From Aspidiotus rigidus (lineage: Eukaryota; Arthropoda; Insecta; Hemiptera; Diaspididae): 64,000 nucleotides of DNA. This document shows, piece after piece, positions 36,350 to 47,831 of the stretch. The notes below the pieces were generated by a model. That model had not been told where the DNA came from. It did not search any database and was given only the letters and a program-made list of their open reading frames with translations. How positions within the stretch are numbered: the first letter of the stretch is position 1; each line of letters begins with the position of its first letter. The translations under genes were made by a program, and so were the position numbers. The stretch covers positions 8,494,001 through 8,558,000 of the forward strand of contig JAVHKY010000024.1 of the NCBI GenBank assembly GCA_035079385.1, in the 5' to 3' direction.

Positions 36350-37020
36350 TGAGTGGTCAAGCACTAATAGACAGGAGGACCAATTCCCTCTGGAAACGAA
36401 TGCGATGAATGAGAACATCTAATTCACAGTGAAAAAGGGCAATGAGACCATCGATCATTCGGACCTGTAACACTCACGTTGGTGAATAAGAGGACAGAAT
36501 ACAAAATCTACAGAAAGCCAATCATACCAAACGACTCTTACCACCAACCTAGGCACAAGTTGACGATGACTCAGAACTACTGCTAGCGACTACTTTCTGT
36601 CCTCACAAACAATGAAAGGGCAAGGTAAGAAATCGAGATAGGAAAGATGATTGCAGCAGCCAATGGCTTGAAAATGGAAGCAAGGAAGCGAACCCTTGAG
36701 AGTACAATGAGAAAATACTAGGGATTGAGACCCTACATAGGAAAGTACACAAAGAAGGTAATAAAGGCGTTCAGTGCTTATGGTGTGAATATGAGGGTAT
36801 TCATAATAACCCACCCATGGTGAACCTAACCAATGACCAGATGGAAGAAAAGAACAAGAAAGCTTAGTTGCGACGAATAATGTATAGGGATCTCTATTAG
36901 GCAGACCGGGAGAAAGCTCATTAGCGGGCAAACAGAACACAAAACATTAAAGAAAGAAAAAAAAAAAAGATGGGAAGTCCTTGTTTTACAATATGAAGAA
37001 CAGCACAATAGTGAAGGAAA
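36350..37020 (+). pseudogene. Decayed Penelope-like RT/endonuclease fragment (lineage 3)
   Basis: Fragments of a second, clearly different PLE: RTEYKIYRKPIIPNDSYHQP and RHKLTMTQNYC (about 36490-36590), then EIEIGKMIAAANGL, and about 250 bp later CIGISIRQTGRKLISGQTEH, which fits the YIG and arginine region of a GIY-YIG domain. In-frame stops break each block. It follows the previous relic in the same orientation but the protein patterns differ, so it is a separate insertion. Confidence 0.55.
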
Positions 37021-37832
37021 ATTTGAAGTCATACATAAAAGACCAGCAGAAAAAAGAAAAGTGTGGGTACAGATAGAATTAGAAAGGCAAAGAGGAAAAA
37101 TGCTTACGCAGCCGCGTAAGCAATACACGACTTTTCACCTGTATCTACAACCAAGTTTTTTGCTTAAACTTTAACTCTAGTACTCCAATTTATTCAATGA
37201 ATCGTTTTCTCAATAAGATACACACATCCTCAACATCTCTTGCCACTCTAATTCATTCTTGATCATCTCCGATTCTCAAGCATCTTTTAATGTTGGTTGT
37301 TGTAGACTCACACATAACATTCATTCATGAGAAACTCAACACAAACGAGCAAATCTTTCACACATATAAAACCATTTCATCACTCAGAAAAATGACAAAA
37401 TTATACGCAAAGGATTGTTGCACTAATACTATACTAACACAACATTCATTCATGACTGACTCAACACGAACGAACACATCTTTAAAATTCATTCATAAAG
37501 AGCGTATCCTTACGTGTGTGAACAGGTAACCCAAAAAATGAATAAAACTAGCTACAACTACACTGACAATCTACGTAATCAAAGGTTACCCTTCGCTTTT
37601 GATGACGAAAGCGACTACCTGAAGTTTAGTACTACAAAATATTAGTAGCTCGAATATTTGCAAATTTCATCAAATTAGTTCACGCTTCCATTTGAGATTT
37701 CTCACGAACCAAACATCGTATCAACACCAAAAGTTCACAATTACATTTTCAGACATGTAAATTACAATATATCAACATTTGAAAAAAATTGAACAAACCA
37801 TATCAGAGTTATAGGAGTGGGGAATTTTTTTT

Positions 37833-38122
37833 AAAATTGGGTATATCTGGAGAACTATTGATCCGATCGTCAAAAAACATGCAGGTGCACAACTTCAGAT
37901 ATAACACCACAACGTAGCCAAGTTTCAAGAAAATCCACCCAGTAGACTCGGAGGAGAAGCCCGGACAAATTTTGATAGAAAATTGGGTATATCTGGAGAA
38001 CTACTGATCCGATCGTCAAAAAAAATGCAGGTGCACAACTTCAGATATAACACCACAACGTAGCCAAGTTTCAAGAAAATCCACCCAGTAAACTCGGAGG
38101 AGAAGCCCGGACAAATTTTGAT
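37833..38122. repeat. 146-bp tandem duplication
   Basis: Two adjacent copies beginning aaattgggtatatctggaga, spaced 146 bp, differing at only a few positions, followed by (TA)n at 38127-38141. The inner wording (cacccagtaaactcggagga) resembles 24095-24125, so the unit derives from a dispersed family. The low divergence points to a recent duplication. Confidence 0.85.
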
Positions 38123-38332
38123 CCATATATATATATATATAAGGAAACCTGAAATTTTTTTAATGACGTAGCGATGATCTATGACCTCTAAAACGTCGAG
38201 AAAGTTGATTTCCCCCTCTTTCTGCCACAACTGTGACGGGTGTAATACTCGCTTTTCTACGAAAAGTCGGTAAAAAACCAGCCTCTCAAACAATGTAATC
38301 ACGTTTAACAGTGAAAAATTATTCGACTTTCT

Positions 38333-38480
38333 GATTGGACGAGGCTGGAAGAACAGAACCGACCAATAGAAAATAGCAAACCTTGTGACCAATAGAAACA
38401 CAGCACATATGCGAGTTAACCAACCACGACGGAATATATTGTTGTCAATCAGATCACAGTGTTATACTATAAAAACAAAT
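38333..38480 (+). promoter_or_regulatory. CCAAT-rich repeat copy 2 with a TATA-like box
   Basis: The counterpart of 25555-25695. It contains three CCAAT/ATTGG boxes and the shared end gatcacagtgttat, followed directly by actataaaaac, a TATA-like sequence absent from copy 1. The order CCAAT, then TATA, resembles a pol II core promoter, perhaps of a retroelement. Function is inferred only. Confidence 0.35.
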
Positions 38481-38586
38481 CAGATCCGTGCCTGTTTGTT
38501 TTAGATATTAGTCTTTTTTTTATTTTTTTTTTTATTAATAAGCTATATAAACTACACTGAGGGTTATCAGCTCGGCGGTTTATAAT

Positions 38587-39041
38587 TACAGTGGAAACTC
38601 TATATAACGAACCCCTGTATAACGAATTCCTCTATATTACGAATTTTTCCTCAGTCCCTCCCCCTTCAATGAATTTTACATGTTAAAAAATCTCTTTATA
38701 ACGAACAATTCACTCTATAAAACGAATTTTTTACAGAAATCGTGTCATTTTTTCCAAAAAAAATGTCGATTTCTGGCCTGAATTCAAACTTTTTTCTGAA
38801 AATTCTGATTCTTTGGTAAACATTTGAATATTTTCTCCAGAAAATTTGAATTTTGACGAATGTTTCAACATTTCCTTCTAACAATGTCAACTTTCAGGTG
38901 AAATTTGAAAATTGTCATCATTTAAAATGTGGAACTTCGCAAAAATAAGACAAAAAAAATGAATTTCTCCTTAACGAATTTTCTATATGACGAATTTTTT
39001 TTGTGGTCCCTTCAGATTCGTTATATAGAGTTTCCACTGTA
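38587..39041. mobile_element. pogo/Tigger-type MITE with TA duplication
   Basis: TA, then CAGTGGAAACTCTATATAAC with further gtataacgaatt repeats inward; the right end is GTTATATAGAGTTTCCACTG, then TA. The 25-bp terminal repeats match perfectly and resemble the well-known CAGTnnAAnCTCnnTATAACGAA ends of pogo/Tigger elements. The element is 451 bp without a transposase frame. The interior is AT-rich with ttcnaatttt words. The well-preserved ends suggest a fairly recent insertion. Confidence 0.88.
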
Positions 39042-39149
39042 TTGATAATACATCTTATAAATTAACAAGGGGCAATTTTTAGATTATTGAAAAATGGTAG
39101 TAGTGAGTTGGAGAAAGTTATTTTTTTTATTTTTTATTTTTTCTTTTAA

Positions 39150-39980
39150 TATGTTGGTAGAGTAGTGAGTGCGACGTAAATAATCTAGAGCGAGATATTG
39201 TATCCGAGTTATTTCCTAGAGCTTGCGCGAGGGCGGATGGGGCATTTAAAGTAAAGCGGAGAGGAGCGAGCGTAGGACAGGAAAAGACCTGTTCAACTGT
39301 TAGAGTTTCTTTCTGACAGTAAAAGCAGAATGGAGTGCTAGAAGATCAGGATTGATGAGGTAGGGGTGAGTGGGATTTTTGGGTGGCCGATTCTTAGTCA
39401 AGTAAGGATTACTTCTTCTCTTCTATCATTTTTTATAGACGTGGACCAATGTGAGGGACTTTGTTTGATACTGAGGAGCTTATTGGGAGTTTGATTTTCC
39501 CAGAGATTTGTCCATTTTTCTAGGATGAGAAAACGGTAATAGTTTTTGTAATCTAAGATCGGTTATGGGAGAGTTGTCAGTTATTTTGGGAAAGGATGTT
39601 GCTTATTTGGCGGCTAGGTCGACTGAGTCGTGGTCAAGTAGATTTATGTGACTGGGAGTCTATATGAAAGTGATGCAGATGTTAATAAATTTAAGTGAGT
39701 GTAATATAAGGTGGTTTCGTTGAATGAGAGGATGGTTGCTAGAAGTATCTAGAAGAGAATGGGGTGAAGGAAGAGAGTCGGTGAGGAGGAATTTGTTGTT
39801 TGGTGGAAGTTGTGCGATGTGAGTGAGGCAAGAGAATTCTTCTATGAAGAGGGAGGCAATGTTGCGAATTCGGTGGGAAGTGAGGTGCCCATCTATGGAG
39901 TGTGCATAGACGGTTTTATTCCATTTTTTGGGTCCGTCGGCAAGGCAGATTTTGTTACCTGGATATTCTTGTATCACACA
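39150..39980 (-). pseudogene. LINE 3' end with RNase H domain
   Basis: On the minus strand a broken frame carries an I-type LINE RNase H: LADGPKKWNKTVYAHSIDG, then SLFIEEFSCLTHI, NKFLLTDSLPSPHSLL and ITFI(stop)TPSHINLL, SVDLAAK. The four acidic catalytic positions (D of ADG, E of EEF, D of TDS, D of SVD) are all present. A stop replaces the tryptophan of the WxPSH block, and another follows AAK. Downstream, LRIGHPKIPLTP fits the segment after RNase H. No RT is attached; the copy is 5' truncated near 39980. Confidence 0.78.
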
Positions 39981-42900
39981 CTGGTCCAGAAATAATTTTT
40001 TGCGGCCAAAACTTCGAGACTTTGAGTATGTCCGTTTTTTGGGTCGCAGAATCCCAATATGGTAGCTGTTTTATCATGCAATCTCCACAAAAATGTTTTT
40101 CACCTAAAAAACATGTTTTTTCAAGGGAAAAAATTTTTTTTTTTTTTATTTTTTTCGTGAAAATGTTATTATTTTAGTCATATTTTGGATCACTGATTCG
40201 AAATTGGGCAGAAGTTTTATGTTTTTCATGAAAAAAAAAACATGTTTTTTAAAGGAGAAACTAGTTTTTTTTTCTCCAGGGTTTTGACCGCAATTTTCCT
40301 AAGCTGGACCCGTGTGATATCAGTTATTTAATGTTAGAGACGGTGGTAGTGTTGTCTGATTTAGGTAACTGAGTCAGATCAAGACAGAGGTTTGGAACGG
40401 CGAGAGTGTATATATGGGTGGAGGAGAGTTAGCTTGGAATGATTTATTGAGGGAGATAATCAGTTGAAGAAAATAATGAATTTTTGTACGATGATGAGAA
40501 AATTTTCAACAATAAGCGGGTGAAAACAACACAGAGGCTGAAAAAATACCAGTTATATTGGGAGCGTACATAAAGTGTCATTCATCATGAGTACGGCGGC
40601 TACAAGAAAGATGCTGCTTCACAGTAGTACTATTCAAGAGCGGAAAGAAAGGATTATCCATCATTTTGACAACTTTTTTCATTATTTATCCTTTTAGATC
40701 TTATTCTTGAAATAGGTTCGCTGCGTTTCTGCAAAATATGAGAAATAGTTTTCAAGCCTGTCTTTCTTCCCTACTCTATCAATTCCCAGATGAAATTGTC
40801 GAAAATTAATGAGTACGAAGTTGAGCCATCAAGAATGGTATTTTTTGTGTGTGGGCGAATTATCTGACTTCAAAATCCCTACCAAAGATGTAATTACACT
40901 CGCGCCATCGTAATACTGTACTGTTTATTACGGCTGATAAACAAGTCGATGGATTAAATACGATATCTTACACATTAGATGAGTACCTACAGTGTAATGA
41001 TAGGCGCGATGGCTTGAATGCACAGCGGCAAAAAACACATGGAATTGAATCTCAGCAGCTGTTGATTCTTCATACTATGAGTAACCCACGTTTCATACAT
41101 CCGTATTGAAATGTGGCCTCAAACCAAGGTAGTCTCAAACGACAAATTCATACGTATAAAACAAAATCGAATAACAGTCAGGTAAAACGATGATAAGTAT
41201 ACGAAAGATCGTAATTAACACCATCCAGTCTTTAATATTACAATATTGCATCACCGAACAGTGAACGGTCTTGGAGGTAATAAATGTCTTCGGATCTTCG
41301 TGATTTATTACAAGTAGGTAGCTGTTCAAAAAATTTCACTAAGAGGTGCTAAATAGAAGTGAGTCTTCGCATTTTTAAAAATTACGTTTCGCACGACGCG
41401 GTTAAGGACAGGTTTTCGTACTGATTTTATTTTATGTACACTCATTACGTACGAAGACTACCTCAACATTAACGTGGCAATAGGCTGCGAACATGCAGGT
41501 ACTTGAAATTCAGGTTCATCGTTTACGCATTACAGCTGAAGAAGTACGTAAACCTCACGAACATATGATAAAAAAAATTGTTTTCGTCATAAAAATTACT
41601 GAATGAAGTATTAAAAATTTGTAAAAATCGTTATTTTGAGATAAACTAAAACGTGTTTCCGTTTAAGATTATATGGAGATTAACGCTTGCTGAACTTAAA
41701 GTTTCGACATTACGTCGACCTTTACAAGATGAGTATAATTTTTCGACGAGTGAGAACCGTACACTGCTGTTTTGTGCTATTATAACCCCCGCAAAAAAAG
41801 ATCTATACTTTATGAGACATGCAAAACGTTTTTAATTTTTTCTTTTTTCTCTTCTCATCCTTGCATTAAAATTGACGATAGCTGTAAAGCTGTGCGATTT
41901 GTAATTTGCATATTTTGACGTTACGAGAAACGATTATTTTTAATGGTAGCGTTGTACTATGGGCGTATTTAAATTTTAAACTGAACCTTATCGATTTTTA
42001 AAGAGTCTTAATGTGAACAAAACTGCTGTTTGAAGGGTGTTAATGGAAGCATGCAGGGAAACCAGTTATATGAGAGATGAAGGTACTAGGAGGTACGGAG
42101 TTCTTCCGAATTCTCGACACAAAATTCTTTTCAGGGCTCGGGTCTCGAAATTCCTCAGTTTCCAGGCTGTTATGCAGAGACTAATGGGGGCTCCAAATTC
42201 GTCAATGTTCCTCCACATTTTAATGAGTCCCAGAAGTCGTGTTATAAGGATGTTTGTTGTCACGAGTGTAGTTAAAGATGGCAACCCTCGGACCAATTCC
42301 TCTTCACTTACGCCATACTGCATGGAAACAAGAGTGATAGAGGATATTTGATGAGTATTGAAGGGTATGAGCTAACTTGTATAAATAATCTGGCCTAGGC
42401 TCTATACTAATGCTAAGGTATCATACTGGAGTTCACTTCTGGGATTTGGTCGACCTCTTTGCTACTTCATGGGTGAGCCGAACATACCCCTAATATGACG
42501 TTATGGCCCTATACTAGGTTTATACTAAGCCTATAACAGTCTGTTCAGGCGAACGAGTGGAGTCAGTGAGCCCGTTATGTCAACTAGTTACCTTTATTAC
42601 AGAATATTAAGTCCATACTAAGTTACTATGACGTCATCAACTTACAAATTATTGGCCAAGAATGGGGGTGAACAAAAGAAGTGAGCACATGAGTGACTCA
42701 GCCTAATCTTCAGTATTCTGCACCAAGAGTGAGTCCGTGCCTAAGATACAAAATAATAGGGTACACAAGCTACGAAATACTCGCGGTGGGGGACGTCATT
42801 GTGACATCATCATGACCGAGATTGACGCATCAAAAGTCGATCTGAGAGGTAGAAACGATTCAATATGATCGATAGCGAGAATTAAAATGCTATACACAAT

Positions 42901-43065
42901 GTGCCTCTCGAGGAGACATGTTAGCTTCTGTACTGTGGCACGGTTATTTTTCTTCCTTAAAGATGAGAATTTATTATTTTCGTATGATTAAGAGGGGTTC
43001 TAACCTCTCTAACGTTTCAAGAAATGGCCGAAGTAAAACTTACACAAAAGCTCACGTTCCTATTT

Positions 43066-43307
43066 CTTAGACCATATAGTACCATGGACCGAGCTTTGGT
43101 CATATAAACGTGTATAAACTGAAGGATCTGATGAGAAATAAGCATAATTGGGGGGGTAGAAAAGGCAATATGGTAGACTACGGAGTGCGTTGCGGCGCTT
43201 CCTATGAATCCTCGCAACATCGACCCCCCAATCATGCTTATTTCTTATCACATGGTGCCGTCACAACTTCGGGACTAAGCTCGGTCTATGGTACTATATG
43301 GTCTAAG
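43066..43307. mobile_element. Inverted-repeat (foldback/MITE) element
   Basis: The left arm begins CTTAGACCATATAGTACCAT and runs to about 43160; the right arm (43221-43307) is its reverse complement with some gaps, including cccccaatcatgcttatttc. The spacer is about 60 bp. No coding function is seen. A miniature transposon is most likely. Confidence 0.65.
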
Positions 43308-43599
43308 TCTTCTTTTCGTAGTTCTTCAATGAGGGCATGCATTGCGAGAAAAAAGGATAAATCTATTCATTTATAATTTATTTCTCAGTGGTAGCCTAGC
43401 TCATACCCCTCCTCATATATATGCTTCCACCTTTGTCAGGGTTCAGAGGTCTTAATTTTTGAAATCACTGAATTAGGTCCAAGTTAGGTTAGGTTTTCGA
43501 ACAACGGAACGGTAATTTTCACCAAAAACCCATCCATGAAATAAATTCCTTGTTAGGAGTGACCACGGCATCCGCTCTCCCAAAGCAAAGTAAAATACC

Positions 43600-46500
43600 C
43601 ATGTCCTTGCAAAACGTCGCAGATCGTGCAGATGGTCGAGCGAAGTAAGATTATATCAACTTTCCAACGGATAGATCTTCAAACGTACCTACTAGTAAGT
43701 CATGGAATATTTAATAGGGGATGGAGGAGGGAGGGAGAGTGTGATCCATTTGTTCGTAATGTTGAGGTGGACGGTTAGTGGGAAAAGACGAGAGTTGATT
43801 CGCGGAAGTTATGTGGCAGTTTTGGCAGCTAGAAAGACTTTTTCATTACCTTGGGTCCCAGATGAAAGTTATGTCTTAATTGATGGATGACAGGATTATG
43901 AGGAGAAAATAGATGCGTGAGATAAGTGGGTGTGTAGAGTGTACATTGTAAATTGCCGTTAAGGCGGATAAGAAGTCAATGGCGATCAGAAAAGTGCGGA
44001 TTGACGGGAAAGGGAGGGTTCGTATTAACGGGGAACCCGCTATCCCTTTTGTTGGGGGGTACTTTCAGGAAAGTTCGCGAGCGTTCCAAGATTGATCACG
44101 TCACGGAGAAGGGGGTTAGAAGAATTTCGACATCTAAGCTACATACGACAGGAGGGGGACTTGAGAAATTTTTACTCTCGAGCTATATATGATAGGAGAG
44201 GGACTTAGGGTAATTTTGACCTCTCAGGTATGATAGGTGGGGGACTAAGGAAATTTGCGTCCACAATCGCGAGCGATCCAACGTTGATGACTCACAAGGT
44301 TGATGTCTTCACGGAGGGGGGGAGGGGGAGTTAGAAAAATGTAGACTCTTGAGCTATTTATGATAGGGGAGGAACTTAAAATAATTTCGACCTCTAAGCT
44401 ATGTATGATAGGAGGGGGACTTGGGAAAATTTTCACTCTTGAAATATACTGTATATATGATAGGAGAGGGACTTAGAATAATTTTGATCTCTCAGCTATA
44501 TGATAGGTGGAGGACTAAGGAAATTTTCATCCGCGATCGCGAGTGGTCCAAAGTTGATAACTCACGAGGTTGATGACGTTACGGAGAGGAGGGGAGGGAG
44601 GAGTTAGAAAAATGTCAACCTTCGAGCTAGATAGGAAAGAAGGGGGACTTGAAAAAAAGAAAGTTGACTCTCGAGCTATATATTATGATAGGATTTTCTA
44701 TATGTTCAACTTTTTGAAAGACCTTCCGCAGTGGAATACGGGTCTTGCGGGTTCCCCGCTTGCCGTTGCAAATTGCAACGGCATCCTAATTTTTTTTTCT
44801 AAGTATTGAGAGGTGGCTTGGACTGCCGCCGTTAAAATTGATACGGAATTGCGGTGTCGATGAGAAAGTTTTTGTTGCCAATTGAAAACGCGAAGTCGAT
44901 TTGGTTTCAAATTTTTGATCCATCTGTGAAACAACAGGTAGTGTTGGGAAAAGAGTCAAGTATCCCCAGAAAGAGGGAGCGGTGCATTGTGGAGTTTGTA
45001 GTAATGTGGGAAATACGAGGACCAAGCAATGGAAGTGAATTTTTTTAATGAAGAGAATGGGTGAGAAAGTACTCGTAGAGTTTTTTTTTTTAAAGTATTA
45101 CGATAAGAAAAACGATTTGGGGTGGAATTAAGGAGAATGTTGTGAACTGGGGTTTGAGGAAGTTGGAAGACAAAGATGAGAAGACTGGCAGTTGAATAAA
45201 ATCGACGAAAATTTAGAAGTGGTAACCTAACTCGGTGGCTAGACTTGGAGCAGGGCTACTGTGGAAAAAGCGCCCTTGCAGATGTGTCGAGAGGTGTAGT
45301 AAGGGTGCGAGTCCTATATATAGGTGATCCAAAATCTAGGATGGATCGGACAAGAGCATGGAAGAGAGGAAATTTAATTTTACGGTTGCAATCGATGGAA
45401 GGACAGGATAGGTATTTTAAGACGTTTAAAAATCTGAAGCTTTTGGCTTCAATTTTTTCAATATTCTGCAGTAGCTATGAGTGTTTGAAGTGAAAGCGGA
45501 GACCAAGACTTTTACTGTGTCATTCACTGCGATAGGGAAGAAGTTGAAAAGGAGGAGAGGAAATGGGGTTTAGCTCGTTTTTTGTCGAAACTCGCGATAC
45601 AAGATTTGTAGGAGGATATTCGGAATCCGCAATATGATAACCAGCTAAGGATGGGCAAAATGGACTGTTGCAGGATTCTCTGAGTGCGAAGTTGATTATT
45701 CGTTTGCATATGGATGCTGAGGTCATCTACATATGAAACTGGTTTAACGGGGAAAGCGATATTACTAATGACATATATCATTAATTGAGATCATAAGAGG
45801 GGTGACCCTTGTGGGACTCCATTGAATTGATTAACAGAAGAGAGTTGATCAGCTGCTCTGACTTGAAAAGGACAGTTTTTTTCGGCATTTTTCTAAAAGT
45901 TGTGGGAACAGACCGTAGAATCTACTTTTGTGGAGGGTGAGGAGGATGTTGTGTCGCCAGACTCTCGGAAAAAGGTTTTCTAAATCGACACGCTTGATTT
46001 ATTACAGTTTACTTGGTGGATAAGAGTATCAAGTTCGGCTAATGCCATGGTTGTATTACAGCATCCACACTGAATTGTTTATGAGATTGTTGAATTCAAA
46101 AAACCATATAAGTAGTTTGTTAAGGATTTTTTCCAAAATTTTAGCAAGAAGACAAAGAAGGAGGGTTGGGTCCTTATTTGGATTGAGAATGAGAATTACT
46201 ATTGCATGTAGGTAGCTAGGAATATGGATGAGTTGAAAATTCTATTTAGGAGGGAGGTGAAGGGAGAAATTGCTTGCGAATGGAGTTTTTGTGACAATAC
46301 TGTAGAGATTTGATCATAGTTGGGTGCTGAGGATTTGGAGCATTGTTTTATAGTAATTGGGACTTTATTTTCCGCAATGGAAATCAGAATAGAAGTAAAG
46401 TCTATAAGCGGTGCTTCTTCTGTTAGTTAGTGGGAAAAAGAAAATCAGAATAGTAATATTGTCGTTCGAGGATATAAAAGAATAATTTGAGGCCATCAGA

Positions 46501-46600
46501 ATTTCACTGGTGTTCGATAAAGATAATTTTCGACTGTTATAGAGGTTGGAAAGAAGGATTTCGCTTGCCACCCGTTTTTATGGCAGCCAGAAACCCAATT
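43600..46600 (-). pseudogene. Decayed I-type LINE (RT and RNase H) with nested insertion
   Basis: On the minus strand, from high to low coordinates: a pre-RT segment (KSSAPNYDQISTVLSQKL, about 46300), LAKILEKILNKLLIWFFEF (about 46130), IQWSPTRVTPLMISINDI (motif B region, about 45820), SYVDDLSIHMQTNNQL (motif C, YVDD at 45722-45733), SWLSYCGFRISSYKSCIASF, SILDFGSPIYRTRTL (about 45310), the RNase H start FTDGSK (about 44920) and a late RNase H block GNEKVFLAAKTAT (about 43830). The RNase H halves are separated by about 700 bp of repeat sequence. Stops and shifts are frequent. Domain order identifies an I-superfamily element; it is long dead. Confidence 0.78.
44020..44700. repeat. Array of 45-bp dispersed unit inside the LINE
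   Basis: Some seven to nine diverged units with gataggagggggacttg, ttttgactctcgagctat and ccgcgatcgcgagcg words, all in one orientation, arranged in two longer repeats (compare 44080-44290 with 44400-44600). It interrupts the RNase H region of the surrounding LINE, so it arrived later. Confidence 0.65.
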
Positions 46601-47447
46601 TCGATTGGCATTCAGAAATATAACTGTCAAGTCCTTGAAATTTATGATGTTACCTGAGTAAAATTTTGGTAGGTATCGTAGGTAAAATTCTATACCTCAT
46701 AGAGCTTAAAGTGGTATAGGCAATGAATATTGTCCGGTATTAGTACGAGTACATCAGACTGTTATACTTAGTTTCTACTTAGGTTATGAAGAAAATCAAC
46801 ACAATTCTGATAAGTTATCACTCGCAGCACTTTAGTAATATGTTTTGGTTCACCGGTAGGTACTAACTCACATAGGTACGTAAGTACCCTACATCAAATA
46901 TTAAACCTGCTGATTTATCACTCATTCAAACTGAGTAAATATAAGCTTACTTCATTTCTTACTGAGAATATGAGCAATTTATTGTAATTCGTATTATTAA
47001 GTAATGTCTCCTTAAACTTGATGATACGACCAAAACAAAACAATTAAAATATTTTAATTTATTTTTTCATCCAAATAACTTGGAAAGGCATTTTGTGATC
47101 TCGAACAAAAAGAAGAAGGGAGAAAAAAAAAATTATATCAATCAGAATTTAGGAAAGTCGATGAGAAAAAAAATATATTGAAAATCGTACAAATTCCATG
47201 TACCATCCTCACCAACATGGAGTCACTTCAAAATAAAATGAGATATAAAAAAATGTATTTTCTATTTACAAGACCCCACCCCCAGCGACTAAAAGGTTGC
47301 AAAAATTGAAAAGCGAAATTTTATTCTATTTGATAATATCAAATTTCATCACTGCTCACACATCACGCAAATCAAGGGATGTTCAATAGCAAAGACATCA
47401 ACGAGAACCGATTTGATATCGACTTGAAAATTGTTTTCAAAACTTAC

Positions 47448-47555
47448 TTTCTGTATTAGTAACGGAGTTCCGAAGTCTTTTCCTCCTTGAAGACGAAAAC
47501 CCCACGAACACGAGGGATCATTTCTGATCAATTTGCAGTTATAAACTTGAGCCAT
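47448..47555 (-). CDS. Zasp52: Zasp52 coding exon 1 (start, N-terminal PDZ)
   Basis: Start of a Zasp/ALP/Enigma protein: MAQVYNCKLIRND, then SWGFRLQGGKDFGTPLLIQK, 36 residues. WGFRL (residues 18-22) is the PDZ carboxylate-binding loop in the form characteristic of this family. The ATG at 47555 has a good context (CACAAATGG) and matches the usual family start. The exon ends at a perfect donor (AAA, then GTAAGTTT) in phase 0. The open frame continues upstream of the Met but resembles 5' UTR or another exon. Zasp52 organises alpha-actinin at Z-discs. The rebuilt sequence through exon 8 has about 382 residues: PDZ 1-86, ZM about 163-188, LIM1 286-336. Confidence 0.95.
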
Positions 47556-47831
47556 TTGTGCACAGTACGGAACCACAACACCGCTATAAAATTTCTTATT
47601 AATTAGGTACTCCAATATCGAAACTATTAACCTCAACGAACCGTACAAATTTACGACTATAGGTATAATTAACGCGACGCGACTTTATTTTTAATTTTAA
47701 TTCTTTTTTTTTTTTCTCGCTTTTCTTTCAGGAAAATATCAATCACCGACGAGATGAACGAAGCCCGAAAATCTAATTGTTATACGTTATACAGTTCGTA
47801 AACGCTATGAAAACGTGCTAGCTCGAGTTGT

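Larger units (their letters stand above)
21250..47447. other. Zasp52 intron 1 (26.2 kb)
   Basis: A very long intron in the middle of the PDZ domain. It holds a short foldback (23648-23728), repeat clusters, a tRNA-like fragment (27496-27520), copy B of the 0.6-kb repeat, a LINE 3' end (29150-30920), a foldback element (33883-34759), two PLE relics (35300-37020), tandem duplications (37833-38122), a pogo-like MITE (38589-39039), LINE RNase H fragments (39150-39980, 43600-46600) and an inverted-repeat element (43066-43307). Sections 21.3-23.4, 25.7-27.4, 31.5-33.8, 40.1-43.0 and 46.6-47.4 kb show nothing I can assign. A regulatory role is possible but not visible. Confidence 0.75.
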
